Shown here piece after piece: positions 1 to 6,079 of a DNA stretch of 6,079 bases. The DNA is taken from positions 740 to 6,818 of the forward strand of contig PMHC01000144.1 in NCBI GenBank assembly GCA_003156495.1. The letters are read 5' to 3'. The stretch comes from Acidobacteriaceae bacterium. GTDB lineage: Bacteria > Acidobacteriota > Terriglobia > Terriglobales > Acidobacteriaceae. Position numbers and translations under genes: made by a program. The number at the start of each line of letters is the position of its first letter. The first letter of the stretch is position 1. The notes under the pieces are model-generated. The model saw nothing but the letters and a program-made list of their open reading frames with translations. It searched no databases and had not been told where the DNA came from.

Positions 1-472
1 CCCACAGGCAGAACTCGATGCTGGCGAAGGTCGAGATCCGCGCCCGGTTCGGGCGATGATTGGTGACCGTGAGCTGCCAGATTTCAAGGTTCTCGCCGAG
101 CGGCACGAAATAGCGTGTATGCGCCTCGATGCCTTCGAAGCTGGAGCCGATGATGGAGTAGCCCATGCCGTGGCGGCAGGAGTATTGTTCGGCCTGGTGA
201 CGGGTCGGTTGCCAGGAGGGCGACCAAAATTTTCCCGACTCGCTGTCGCGCAGATAAATGTAGCGGCCGCCGCAGTCCAAGGGCGCGCTGTTGTAGCGAT
301 AGCGGGTGAGTCGGCGCAGGCGCGCGTCGCGATAGAAAGAATAACCTCCGGCGGTATTGGAAATGATGCCGAAGTATTCTTCGCAACCAAGGTAGTTGAT
401 CCACGGCAAAGGTGTATCAGGTCGTGTAATCACGTACTCCCGGTTACGGTCGTCGAAATAGCCGTACTTCAT
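1..472 (-). CDS. GH94 phosphorylase, probably cellobiose phosphorylase (N-terminal part, cut by window edge)
   Basis: The reverse strand encodes 157 residues from an ATG at 472 to the window edge with no stop. The protein begins MKYGYFDDRNREYVIT, continues with PWINYLG near residues 23-29, then GGYSFYRDARLRRLTRYRYN, and reaches EFCLW at the edge. From memory this follows the N-terminal beta-sandwich of cellobiose phosphorylases (glycosyltransferase 36/GH94) almost motif by motif. Such enzymes are cytoplasmic and convert cellobiose plus phosphate to glucose 1-phosphate and glucose. The full protein is usually about 800 residues, so most of it, including the catalytic Asp of the alpha/alpha barrel, lies outside the window. 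The start is firm: an in-frame TGA lies upstream with no other start codon in between, and a purine-rich GAGAG stretch precedes the ATG. No signal peptide is seen. The gene is divergent from the symporter. Laminaribiose or cellobionic acid phosphorylase remain possible because the acceptor-site residues are not visible. Confidence 0.93.
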   Translation of the reverse strand, partial: MKYGYFDDRNREYVITRPDTPLPWINYLGCEEYFGIISNTAGGYSFYRDARLRRLTRYRYNSAPLDCGGRYIYLRDSESGKFWSPSWQPTRHQAEQYSCRHGMGYSIIGSSFEGIEAHTRYFVPLGENLEIWQLTVTNHRPNRARISTFASIEFCLW

Positions 473-537
473 TGCTCTCTCTTTTCTTCCGCCTCTGGTC
501 CTGCGAGACGGGCGCCGATTTCGAGTAGCTCAAACCA

Positions 538-543
538 TTTATA
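538..543 (-). promoter_or_regulatory. candidate -10 element of the GH94 gene
   Basis: Read on the minus strand the sequence is GATATAAAT, which contains TATAAA, a good match to a sigma70-type -10 box. It lies about 65 bases before the ATG at 472. No convincing -35 hexamer sits 16-18 bases upstream. The CG-centred palindrome at 552-559 falls where the spacer would be, which would suit repression. The assignment rests on position and -10 match only. Confidence 0.3.
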
Positions 544-551
544 TCGTACTG

Positions 552-559
552 AAACGTTT
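552..559. promoter_or_regulatory. candidate LacI-family operator (AAACGTTT)
   Basis: AAACGTTT is a perfect 8-base palindrome with a central CG, inside the wider context CTGAAACGTTTTTGCAG. LacI-family repressors typically bind palindromes with a central CG, and E. coli RbsR sites contain GAAACGTTTC. The left half here extends to TGAAACG but the right half does not mirror it, so the site is imperfect beyond the core. It lies between two divergent sugar genes in a locus that encodes a LacI-family protein. Binding by that protein is an inference. Confidence 0.4.
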
Positions 560-561
560 TT

Positions 562-577
562 GCAGAGCATTTTCTGC
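562..577. repeat. short inverted repeat next to the candidate operator
   Basis: GCAGA at 562-566 and TCTGC at 573-577 form an inverted repeat around a 6-base centre. It lies three bases beyond the AAACGTTT palindrome. It could be a second protein-binding dyad or a chance match; five-base arms are weak evidence. Confidence 0.25.
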
Positions 578-600
578 TACTCTTGGACGCGAAGCGCGAT

Positions 601-606
601 TATACT
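601..606 (+). promoter_or_regulatory. candidate -10 element of the symporter gene
   Basis: TATACT matches the sigma70-type -10 consensus at five of six positions and lies about 90 bases before the symporter ATG. No -35 box is found at the usual distance. TTGGAC at 583-588 resembles a -35 box but is only 12 bases away, too close. The 7-base direct repeat CGAAGCG occurs on both sides of the hexamer, at 590-596 and 607-613, with starts 17 bases apart, and could be a regulator site. Low certainty. Confidence 0.25.
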
Positions 607-688
607 CGAAGCGGCAGGAAAGGAACAAGAGCAGTGCCAGCCAACCGCGGTGTGGATCGCGAAAATGAAAATTGAACGGTAAGATACT

Positions 689-693
689 GGAGG
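689..693 (+). promoter_or_regulatory. Shine-Dalgarno sequence of the symporter gene
   Basis: GGAGG is a strong ribosome binding site that ends four bases before the ATG at 698. This fixes the symporter start, although the spacing is slightly short. Confidence 0.75.
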
Positions 694-697
694 CTTC

Positions 698-2557
698 ATG
701 CATCTTCAGGCTTTGGATATCGGAATCATCCTGGGGTATTTGTTGTGTACCCTGCTGCTGGGCTATTGGGTTTCCAATTATGCTTCGCGTGACATGACGG
801 CCTACTTTTTGGGCGGTAACAAGCTGCCCTGGTATGTGCTGGGACTCTCGAACGCTTCAGGTATGTTCGATATCAGCGGCACCATGTTGCTGGTCTACTG
901 GATGTTCGTTTACGGCTTGAAGAGCGTTTGGATTCCCTGGCTGTGGCCGACCTTTAACCAGATTTTTCTTATGGTCTATCTATCGTCCTGGTTGCGGCGC
1001 TCGCGCGTGATGACCGGCGCGGAGTGGATCAAGACGCGCTTCGGCACCGGCCGCGGCGCGCAACTCTCGCATCTGATTGTTGTTATTTACGCTTTCATCA
1101 GCATTATTGGCTTTTTTAGCTATGGCTTCAAAGGCATCGGCAAATTCGCGGCCACCTTTTTGCCCTGGCATCTTTCACCCAACCAGTACGCGCTGATTCT
1201 GGTTGCCATTACCGCCATCTACGTCATTAAGGGCGGCATGATCAGCGTGGTGATTACCGAGGTGGCGCAATTCTGCGTACTCTCGGTGGCCTCCTTCGCG
1301 GTGGGCATCATTGCCATGCGCCGGGTGGCGCCGGGTGTGCTTCAGCATTTTGTGCCCGCGGGATGGGACAATGTTTTCTTCGGTTGGAATCTCAATCTGA
1401 ATTGGTCGGCGCTGATTCCCTCCACCAGTACCAAGATCGCCCAGGATGGTTATGGAATCTTCGGCTTTCTGGTGATGATGCTGTTTTTCAAGGGCGTGCT
1501 GATCTCGGCCGCCGGTCCGGCGCCGAACTACGATATGCAGCGCGTGCTCTCCAGTCGCAATCCGCGCGAGGCTTCGCTGATGAGCGCCTGGGTGAATGTG
1601 GTGCTGACCTTCCCGCGCTACTTCCTTACCGCCGGATTGGCAGTGCTGGCCGCGGTCTTTTTCAGCGACAGCATTCGCGCCATGGGCTCCAATATGGACT
1701 TCGAGCTGGTGCTGCCCTATACGCTGGGACGCTTTGTGCCGACGGGGCTGCTGGGATTGCTGATCGCCGGTTTGCTGGCCGCCTTCATGGCCAACTTCGC
1801 GGCCACCGTCAACTCCGCGCCGCCTTACTTCGTCAACGATATCTACAAGCGTTACATCCGTCCCGACGCGCCGCCGAAGACTTATGTCCGGCTGAGTTAC
1901 CTTAGTTCCTTCGCCGTGGTGGTGATTGGCGTGTTGATCGGCTGGAATGTTACTTCGGTCAACGCCGTCGTGATCTGGATCGTCTCCGGATTGTGGGGTG
2001 GCTATACGGCTTCGAATGTTTTGAAGTGGTACTGGTGGCGTTTTAACGGCTATGGTTACTTCTGGGGCATGGTTACCGGCATCAGCTCGGCGCTGGCGCT
2101 GCCGCCGTTGATTGAGAAGCTCCCATTGGTGCGGCATCTGCTGGCAGCCTATTCCATCAACTTCGATGTCGCGATCGTTTTTCCGCTGGTGCTGGTGCTC
2201 TCGCTGATCGGCTGCCTTGCCGGAACGCTGCTTACCCGGCCCGAGGACGATGCCGTGCTCAAGGACTTCTACCGGCGCGTGCGGCCATGGGGTTTTTGGG
2301 GCCCGATTTATCGCAAGGTGCTGGTCGACGAGCCGAACTTTCAGCGCAACAAGGACTTTGGGCGCGACATGTTTAACGTCTTTGTTGGCATCGTCTGGCA
2401 GGTGGCGCTGGTCGTGCTCCCGATGTACATCGTGACCTGGGAGTGCCAGCGCGCGGCGATTGCTCTGGCGATAGTCCTAGTCGCTTCGGTGATTCTCAAG
2501 TTCACCTGGTATGACCGTTTGACCGAACGCGAGGTTGAAACCGGCCGCGTCGTTTGA
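698..2557 (+). CDS. SSS-family (SGLT-like) sugar/solute symporter
   Basis: This is a 619-residue polytopic inner-membrane protein with roughly 13-14 hydrophobic segments. Solute:sodium symporter landmarks are YFLGGNKLPWYVLGLSNASG at residues 36-55 leading into the first core helix, MTGAEWIKTRFG at 105-116, GGMISVVITEVAQF at 179-192, and the NS...VNDIYKRYI segment starting at 372. The family couples uptake of sugars, amino acids or other solutes to an inward sodium gradient. A divergent GH94 phosphorylase gene makes a sugar or disaccharide the likely cargo (inference). The long C-terminal region, with RVRPWGFWGPIYRKV before the last two helices, is as I remember it in sugar symporters of Bacteroidota and Acidobacteriota. 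One oddity: where vSGLT-like proteins have Ser-Ser after AAxM in the Na2 site, this protein has Ala365-Asn366. The gene is followed after 46 bases by the regulator, probably in one transcript. Confidence 0.93.
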   Translation: MHLQALDIGIILGYLLCTLLLGYWVSNYASRDMTAYFLGGNKLPWYVLGLSNASGMFDISGTMLLVYWMFVYGLKSVWIPWLWPTFNQIFLMVYLSSWLRRSRVMTGAEWIKTRFGTGRGAQLSHLIVVIYAFISIIGFFSYGFKGIGKFAATFLPWHLSPNQYALILVAITAIYVIKGGMISVVITEVAQFCVLSVASFAVGIIAMRRVAPGVLQHFVPAGWDNVFFGWNLNLNWSALIPSTSTKIAQDGYGIFGFLVMMLFFKGVLISAAGPAPNYDMQRVLSSRNPREASLMSAWVNVVLTFPRYFLTAGLAVLAAVFFSDSIRAMGSNMDFELVLPYTLGRFVPTGLLGLLIAGLLAAFMANFAATVNSAPPYFVNDIYKRYIRPDAPPKTYVRLSYLSSFAVVVIGVLIGWNVTSVNAVVIWIVSGLWGGYTASNVLKWYWWRFNGYGYFWGMVTGISSALALPPLIEKLPLVRHLLAAYSINFDVAIVFPLVLVLSLIGCLAGTLLTRPEDDAVLKDFYRRVRPWGFWGPIYRKVLVDEPNFQRNKDFGRDMFNVFVGIVWQVALVVLPMYIVTWECQRAAIALAIVLVASVILKFTWYDRLTEREVETGRVV

Positions 2558-2603
2558 GCAAAGAAATGCCCAAAGCCCTGTCAGTGTGCTAGAACAAAAG
2601 GAA

Positions 2604-3674
2604 ATGGCCAAGAAAGTATCTTCGGGGCGGCGGCTGGAACCAGGACAGCCGGTTAATCTACGTATTCTGGGCGAGTATCTGAATCTGTCTCCGGCCACGA
2701 TCTCGTTGGTGCTGAACGACGCTCCGGGCGTGCGCGCGATTCCCATTGAAACACGGGAATGGGTGCGCGCCGCGGCCGCCAAGTTCGATTACCAGCCGAG
2801 CTTTTACGCCCGTTCGCTGCGCAAGCGGCAGACTTACTCGGTGGGCGTGCTGGTGCCGGAGTTGAGCGACAGCTATACGGCGCAGGTGCTGACCGGCGTC
2901 GAGGAGGCGTTGATCGAGGACGGGTACTTTTACCTGACGGCGAGCCATCGCCGCAAGCCCGATCTGATCGAGCAGTATCCGCGCATGCTGATGGAGCGCT
3001 CGGTCGAGGGCTTCATCCTGATCGACACCGTGCTGCAACATCGGCTCAAGATCCCCGCCGTCGCGGTCGCCGGCCACCGCCAGATTCTGGGGGTGACCAA
3101 CGTCGTGTTGGACCAGCGACGGGCGGTGGAACTCACCTTGCGGCACCTTTATCAGTTGGGCCACCGCAACATCGCTTTCATGCGCGGCGGCAGCCACAGC
3201 TCTGACGCCGAAGAGCGCTGGGAGCGCATGAAGGCCGTGGCGCGGGATTTGGGTCTGCCGGTGCGGCCCGAGTTGATCGTACAGCTCAGTTCGCTGGTTT
3301 CCACTCCTGAACTGGGCTTTGAGCCGGCCTGCCAACTACTCAAAAGCAAGATTCCTTTTACGGCCATTGTCTGCTATGACGATATTGCGGCCATCGGCGC
3401 TATTCGGGCGATACGCGAGAATGGACTTAGCGTTCCCGAAGACATCTCCGTGGTGGGCTTTGACGACATTCAGAGCGCGGCCTACAACAACCCCAGCATT
3501 ACGACGATTCGCCAGCCGCTGCATCAGATGGGCATGCTTGCCGCCAGAATTTTGCTGCGACGTATCCGCGACAAGGAAGAACCTTCGCCTACGCAGACGG
3601 TTCTTCCCGAGCTGATTATTCGCGAATCGACCTGCCCGCCGCCGAAGAAGCCTCGTTGGCCGAAGTTGAAATAA
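2604..3674 (+). CDS. LacI-family transcriptional repressor
   Basis: From the ATG at 2604 this is a 356-residue protein with the standard LacI/GalR layout. The N-terminal helix-turn-helix covers about residues 18-38 (LGEYLNLSPATISLVLN). The hinge helix PSFYARSLRKRQT lies at 65-77, with Leu72 in the place of the leucine that enters the DNA minor groove. The periplasmic-binding-protein-like effector domain follows, with GVLVPEL, VEGFIL, LGHRNIAFMRGG, VCYDDIAAIGAIRA, VVGFDDI and SITTIRQP. At the base-reading positions of LacI (Tyr17, Gln18, Arg22) it has Pro30, Ala31 and Leu35. The tail is rich in Pro and Lys. The reading frame stays open back to a TTG at 2535 and a GTG at 2586. The ATG was chosen because it gives a normal-length N-terminus (MAKK...); AAAAGGAA directly before it is rather close for a ribosome site. 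It probably controls this locus; the effector may be an imported sugar (inference). Confidence 0.92.
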   Translation: MAKKVSSGRRLEPGQPVNLRILGEYLNLSPATISLVLNDAPGVRAIPIETREWVRAAAAKFDYQPSFYARSLRKRQTYSVGVLVPELSDSYTAQVLTGVEEALIEDGYFYLTASHRRKPDLIEQYPRMLMERSVEGFILIDTVLQHRLKIPAVAVAGHRQILGVTNVVLDQRRAVELTLRHLYQLGHRNIAFMRGGSHSSDAEERWERMKAVARDLGLPVRPELIVQLSSLVSTPELGFEPACQLLKSKIPFTAIVCYDDIAAIGAIRAIRENGLSVPEDISVVGFDDIQSAAYNNPSITTIRQPLHQMGMLAARILLRRIRDKEEPSPTQTVLPELIIRESTCPPPKKPRWPKLK

Positions 3675-3716
3675 TGTAGATGGGGCGCTTTCTTTCACGC
3701 TACAATTTTTTCTCTA
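3675..3716 (+). terminator. possible rho-independent terminator after the symporter-regulator unit
   Basis: Directly after the regulator stop codon, TGTAG at 3675-3679 can pair with CTACA at 3700-3704. An inner GCG/CGC pairing is also possible if part of the left arm is bulged. A run of six T (after one A) follows. The stem is short and imperfect, so strength is uncertain, but the position between two convergent genes fits. Confidence 0.45.
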
Positions 3717-3733
3717 TTTAATCAGTGAAAATT

Positions 3734-5920
3734 TCAAAACAAGACCTCGACTTTTTGGCCTAGCGCGACATTGAGAAATTCGAAGCTGGTCGTGCCCGCT
3801 TCCGCGTGGATAGAGGCGGCGGGCAGCGGCTTGCCGCCTACGAGAATCGTGCGCACCGGGCGTACGTGCGCGATTCTTACCGTGGCGCGCGTGCCTTCGA
3901 TTCCCGTGGCCGTAAATGAGAGGCGATTGGCCGTGGCGGCTTCGTTCGAGACGGCTCCGGCTTGGGCTACGATGCGCGCGCCGTCGCGTGGCAATGCGTC
4001 GAGATCGAGCCAGAAGGCACGAGTTCCAGGAGGCACGGTGAGTTGCCGGCGTACTGGTAAGTTGGCGTCAAAAAGATCGACGAAACGTCCGTGGAGCGAG
4101 AAGGGAACCGGGTTGGTGTCGGTCGCGTCGAGTCCCGCGGCCACAATGTAGACGCCGCGGCGCAGCACGAGCGCCGAGGATTCGCGCACGGGCAGATGGA
4201 TGGAGCCGGCGGCCTGGCGGAAAAGACGCAAGAGCTGCTCGGCGCCGTCGGGGTCGCGGCTCAATTGCGATGGGCTTTTGCGCGCGTAAAGCACGCAGCC
4301 AGCGCCGACTTTGTGCAGACCTTCGTCCGCGGCAAGACCAAGTTTTTGGAAGAGATCTTCACGCGGCGTGGCGAAATGCTTGCCGCCCGTGTTCCACCAA
4401 TCCGTAGCTCGGTTATAGGGGTCCTGGTCGTCGTCGACCACGACCAGCGCTCCACCGGCGCGCACCCAGCGGGCGAGTTCGTCGTGGAATTGCGGCGTGG
4501 GCGGCTTTTGGCCGTCGTAGGTGAGCAAGAGAATTTTGTAGCGATGAAGAAAGTTTTGCGCCGAGGCTTGGCTGGCGCTTTCAATCTGCACCGGCTCGAC
4601 GGGAAGCCCGTGCATCAGCAAGGGCATTGCCAGGCCATAGAAATCGCCTAGATTCGCATCGGAGGGCGAAGGCGCGGCGCGCTCGAACATCAGCGTGTCG
4701 GAGACAAGTACGCCCACGCCTTCAGTGCCCGCGGCCAGCCAGCGCGCACCGGTTTGCCCAGGCAACTGGCCCAGGGCGTGGAAGACGGCCTGTAACTCGG
4801 TGGCATAGGTTTGCGGAATCGGCGTGCGCGCGGGGGCGGGATGCTCGGCGGTGGGTTCTTCTGCGGGATAGACGCTGTGCTCGCCGAAAATACGTTCGGG
4901 CCAGGGCAGCACCTCGTAGCGCGAGACTTCGGGCTGCAGCAAGGAGGCGACCAGCGTGCTCTCCCAGTTATTTTTGTAATCGCTCCAGGAGTGGTTCGGG
5001 TTGTCTTCAATCGGATCGTCGAGGTACCAGATTTTTTTCGCCGAGGAGCGGGCGATGTTCTGCAACGCGCCGTATTCCAGAAAAGCGGTTTCAAAGGTAC
5101 GCTCGCGGAGCTGGCCGTTATAGAAGTTCGGCGTGCGCGCGGTTCCGGTCCAGACCTGGGCGATGTAGCCGTCTGCGCCGACGCCGAGCAACGACGACTC
5201 GGGACTGACGATTTGCCACTGCGCGTAGTTGATGAGCGAGTGCGTGGCCACGTAGCAGGGAATCGTGCGGCCATGCGCCGCGCCATATTGTTTGACCGCG
5301 GCAAAAACCTGCGCAAGGGCGCGACGATAGAGCGCGTACTTTAGCTTGGAGGCGCGATACTGCGCGTCGGGCGAGCTGTCGGGGGCGCGCCAGGTTTCGT
5401 GGTATTCCTGCTGCCATGAGCGCTTGAAACTTTCGCTCCATCCGGCGCGGGCCCAGAATTCGGGCTCTTCTAGGTAGATTGCTTCGGCTCCGGCATCGAG
5501 GGCCGCGAGCACGCCCTGCGCCAGATAATTTCCATAGGATTCGTCGGGAGAAATGTAGGGAACTTCGCGGCCGCTGTGGAGGATGAGCTGGCCGCTTTTT
5601 TCCTGCTGAGTCTGGTCCCAGTGCTGCTTGCCGTCAAAATCGCCGCGCAGATAGGGCGCGTAGCGGCCCCAGGCCACGCCGGTCATAACGGAGACGTGAT
5701 AGCCGTGCGCGCGCCAGCCGCGAATGCGCTCGGCGGTCGTGTCGTCGATTCCGTAGACCATGACGGCGCCGGCATTGATCTGCGTGCGCGGCGTCCAGGG
5801 CTGCCCGGTTTGAAATGTCAGCGAGTCATCGGCGGCGGCGGATTGCCGGGACTGTCCGAGGCCGGTAACAGAAAGAGCAAACGATAGAAGAATGGCAAGC
5901 GAAAAACTTTTCATTATCAT
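3734..5920 (-). CDS. secreted glycosidase-like protein of unknown family
   Basis: A protein of 728 residues from the ATG at 5920. Residues 1 to about 22 form a signal peptide (MIMKSF, hydrophobic core LAILLSFALSV, then GLGQ), so it is exported. About 50-345 looks like an alpha/beta barrel, with aromatic and acidic motifs such as PYISPDESYGNYL (121-133), AIYLEEPEFW (147-156) and IWYLDDPIED (297-306). About 400-516 resembles the GATase-like 'trimerisation' domain of GH42 beta-galactosidases: GVGVLVSD, then YKILLLTYDG, then LARWVRAGGALVVVDDDQDPYN. The C-terminal 200 residues are beta-rich. That order matches GH42, but I see no diagnostic GH42 motif, so the family stays unnamed. Candidate acidic catalytic residues are Glu151/Glu152/Glu154 and Asp301/Asp302. 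The 5920 start is preferred because AAAGAAG lies six bases upstream and it places the signal peptide at the N-terminus. The ATGs at 5914 and 5992 are alternatives; 5992 would add 24 polar residues with no ribosome site. Confidence 0.85.
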   Translation of the reverse strand: MIMKSFSLAILLSFALSVTGLGQSRQSAAADDSLTFQTGQPWTPRTQINAGAVMVYGIDDTTAERIRGWRAHGYHVSVMTGVAWGRYAPYLRGDFDGKQHWDQTQQEKSGQLILHSGREVPYISPDESYGNYLAQGVLAALDAGAEAIYLEEPEFWARAGWSESFKRSWQQEYHETWRAPDSSPDAQYRASKLKYALYRRALAQVFAAVKQYGAAHGRTIPCYVATHSLINYAQWQIVSPESSLLGVGADGYIAQVWTGTARTPNFYNGQLRERTFETAFLEYGALQNIARSSAKKIWYLDDPIEDNPNHSWSDYKNNWESTLVASLLQPEVSRYEVLPWPERIFGEHSVYPAEEPTAEHPAPARTPIPQTYATELQAVFHALGQLPGQTGARWLAAGTEGVGVLVSDTLMFERAAPSPSDANLGDFYGLAMPLLMHGLPVEPVQIESASQASAQNFLHRYKILLLTYDGQKPPTPQFHDELARWVRAGGALVVVDDDQDPYNRATDWWNTGGKHFATPREDLFQKLGLAADEGLHKVGAGCVLYARKSPSQLSRDPDGAEQLLRLFRQAAGSIHLPVRESSALVLRRGVYIVAAGLDATDTNPVPFSLHGRFVDLFDANLPVRRQLTVPPGTRAFWLDLDALPRDGARIVAQAGAVSNEAATANRLSFTATGIEGTRATVRIAHVRPVRTILVGGKPLPAASIHAEAGTTSFEFLNVALGQKVEVLF

Positions 5921-5926
5921 CAATAG

Positions 5927-5933
5927 CTTCTTT
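5927..5933 (-). promoter_or_regulatory. ribosome binding site deciding the start of the secreted protein
   Basis: On the minus strand AAAGAAG ends six bases before the ATG at 5920. It is a moderate match to a Shine-Dalgarno sequence and the only one near the three candidate starts (5992, 5920, 5914). The 94-base region between this start and the tRNA begins with a very AT-rich stretch (5991-6014) containing TATATAGT on the minus strand, a possible -10 region without a clear -35. Confidence 0.4.
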
Positions 5934-6014
5934 GTGTTGGAAGCGCCTACGATTTCGCAGGGAATGGTAAGGGGGTTGGTCCTCACATGCAAACTATATA
6001 AAATAAAAACTTAA

Positions 6015-6079
6015 TGGCGGAGAGACAGGGATTCGAACCCTGGGTACCCTTTCGAGCACACACGCTTTCCAAGCGTGCG
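6015..6079 (-). tRNA. tRNA-Ser (anticodon GGA), 3' part, cut by window edge
   Basis: On the minus strand the sequence gives the anticodon stem CACGC/GCGTG around the loop TTGGAAA, so the anticodon is GGA (bases 6068-6070) and the tRNA reads UCC and UCU serine codons. A long variable arm typical of class II tRNAs follows. The T arm is CAGGG, TTCGAAT, CCCTG. The 3' acceptor strand is followed by an encoded CCA at 6015-6017. The D arm and 5' acceptor strand lie beyond the window. It points in the same direction as the secreted-protein gene, and no terminator hairpin is visible between them. Confidence 0.95.

Noticed and set aside
549..565. CcpA-type catabolite response element around the AAACGTTT palindrome
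   Set aside because: A cre site needs four bases between TG and the central CG; here there are three, so the consensus is not met.
56..682. Plus-strand open frame of 208 codons over the left edge
   Set aside because: It lies mostly opposite the GH94 gene, whose minus-strand product matches a known family closely. The plus-strand product has no recognisable motif and runs into the promoter region.
1175..2137. Minus-strand open frame of 320 codons inside the symporter gene
   Set aside because: The product is a low-complexity His/Gln/Arg/Gly-rich sequence typical of an antisense shadow, and the plus-strand frame is a clear membrane transporter.
2535..2603. Upstream TTG (2535) or GTG (2586) start for the LacI-family regulator
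   Set aside because: Both would add an N-terminal extension that LacI-family proteins normally lack, and neither has a well-spaced ribosome site. The TTG also overlaps the end of the symporter gene. They cannot be fully excluded, since the ATG at 2604 has an unusually close purine stretch.
4627..5344. Several overlapping open frames on both strands inside the secreted-protein gene
   Set aside because: They are Arg/Ala/Ser-rich shadows of a GC-rich gene with no motifs, signal peptide or convincing ribosome site.
5921..5992. ATG at 5992 as the start of the secreted protein
   Set aside because: It has no Shine-Dalgarno sequence and would place 24 mostly polar residues before an otherwise normal signal peptide.
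6015..6079. Attachment site or genomic-island boundary at the tRNA-Ser 3' end
   Set aside because: No integrase gene and no direct repeat of the tRNA 3' end is visible in the window, so there is only the general tendency of tRNA genes to act as integration sites.

Overview
The window holds a compact sugar-utilisation locus, read here as coming from a member of the Acidobacteriota. That assignment is an inference from the style of the proteins (the LacI-type regulator, the long C-terminal part of the symporter, the GC-rich coding sequence) and was not tested by any search. Four protein genes and one tRNA gene are visible. Two features are cut by the window edges.

Layout: (1) On the minus strand, leaving the left edge, are the first 157 codons of a GH94 phosphorylase that closely resembles cellobiose phosphorylase. 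(2) A 225-base divergent intergenic region follows. It carries a CG-centred palindrome of the kind LacI-family repressors bind, a candidate -10 element on each strand and a strong Shine-Dalgarno sequence for the next gene. (3) On the plus strand come an SSS-family (SGLT-like) solute symporter and, 46 bases later, a LacI-family repressor, probably one transcription unit. (4) A short convergent region contains a possible terminator. (5) On the minus strand is a large secreted protein of about 728 residues with no family name I can give. Its layout (barrel-like N-terminal part, GATase-like middle part, beta-rich C-terminal part) recalls GH42-type glycosidases. (6) At the right edge is the 3' part of a tRNA-Ser(GGA) gene, also on the minus strand.

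Working model (inference): the secreted protein acts on a carbohydrate outside the cytoplasm, the symporter brings a sugar or disaccharide in, the GH94 enzyme splits a beta-glucosidic disaccharide with phosphate to give a sugar 1-phosphate plus a free sugar, and the LacI-family protein controls the divergent promoters. The most interesting points are the uncharacterised secreted enzyme candidate, the loss of the usual Na2-site serines in the symporter, and the palindrome in the divergent promoter region. I saw no mobile element, CRISPR array or defence system.
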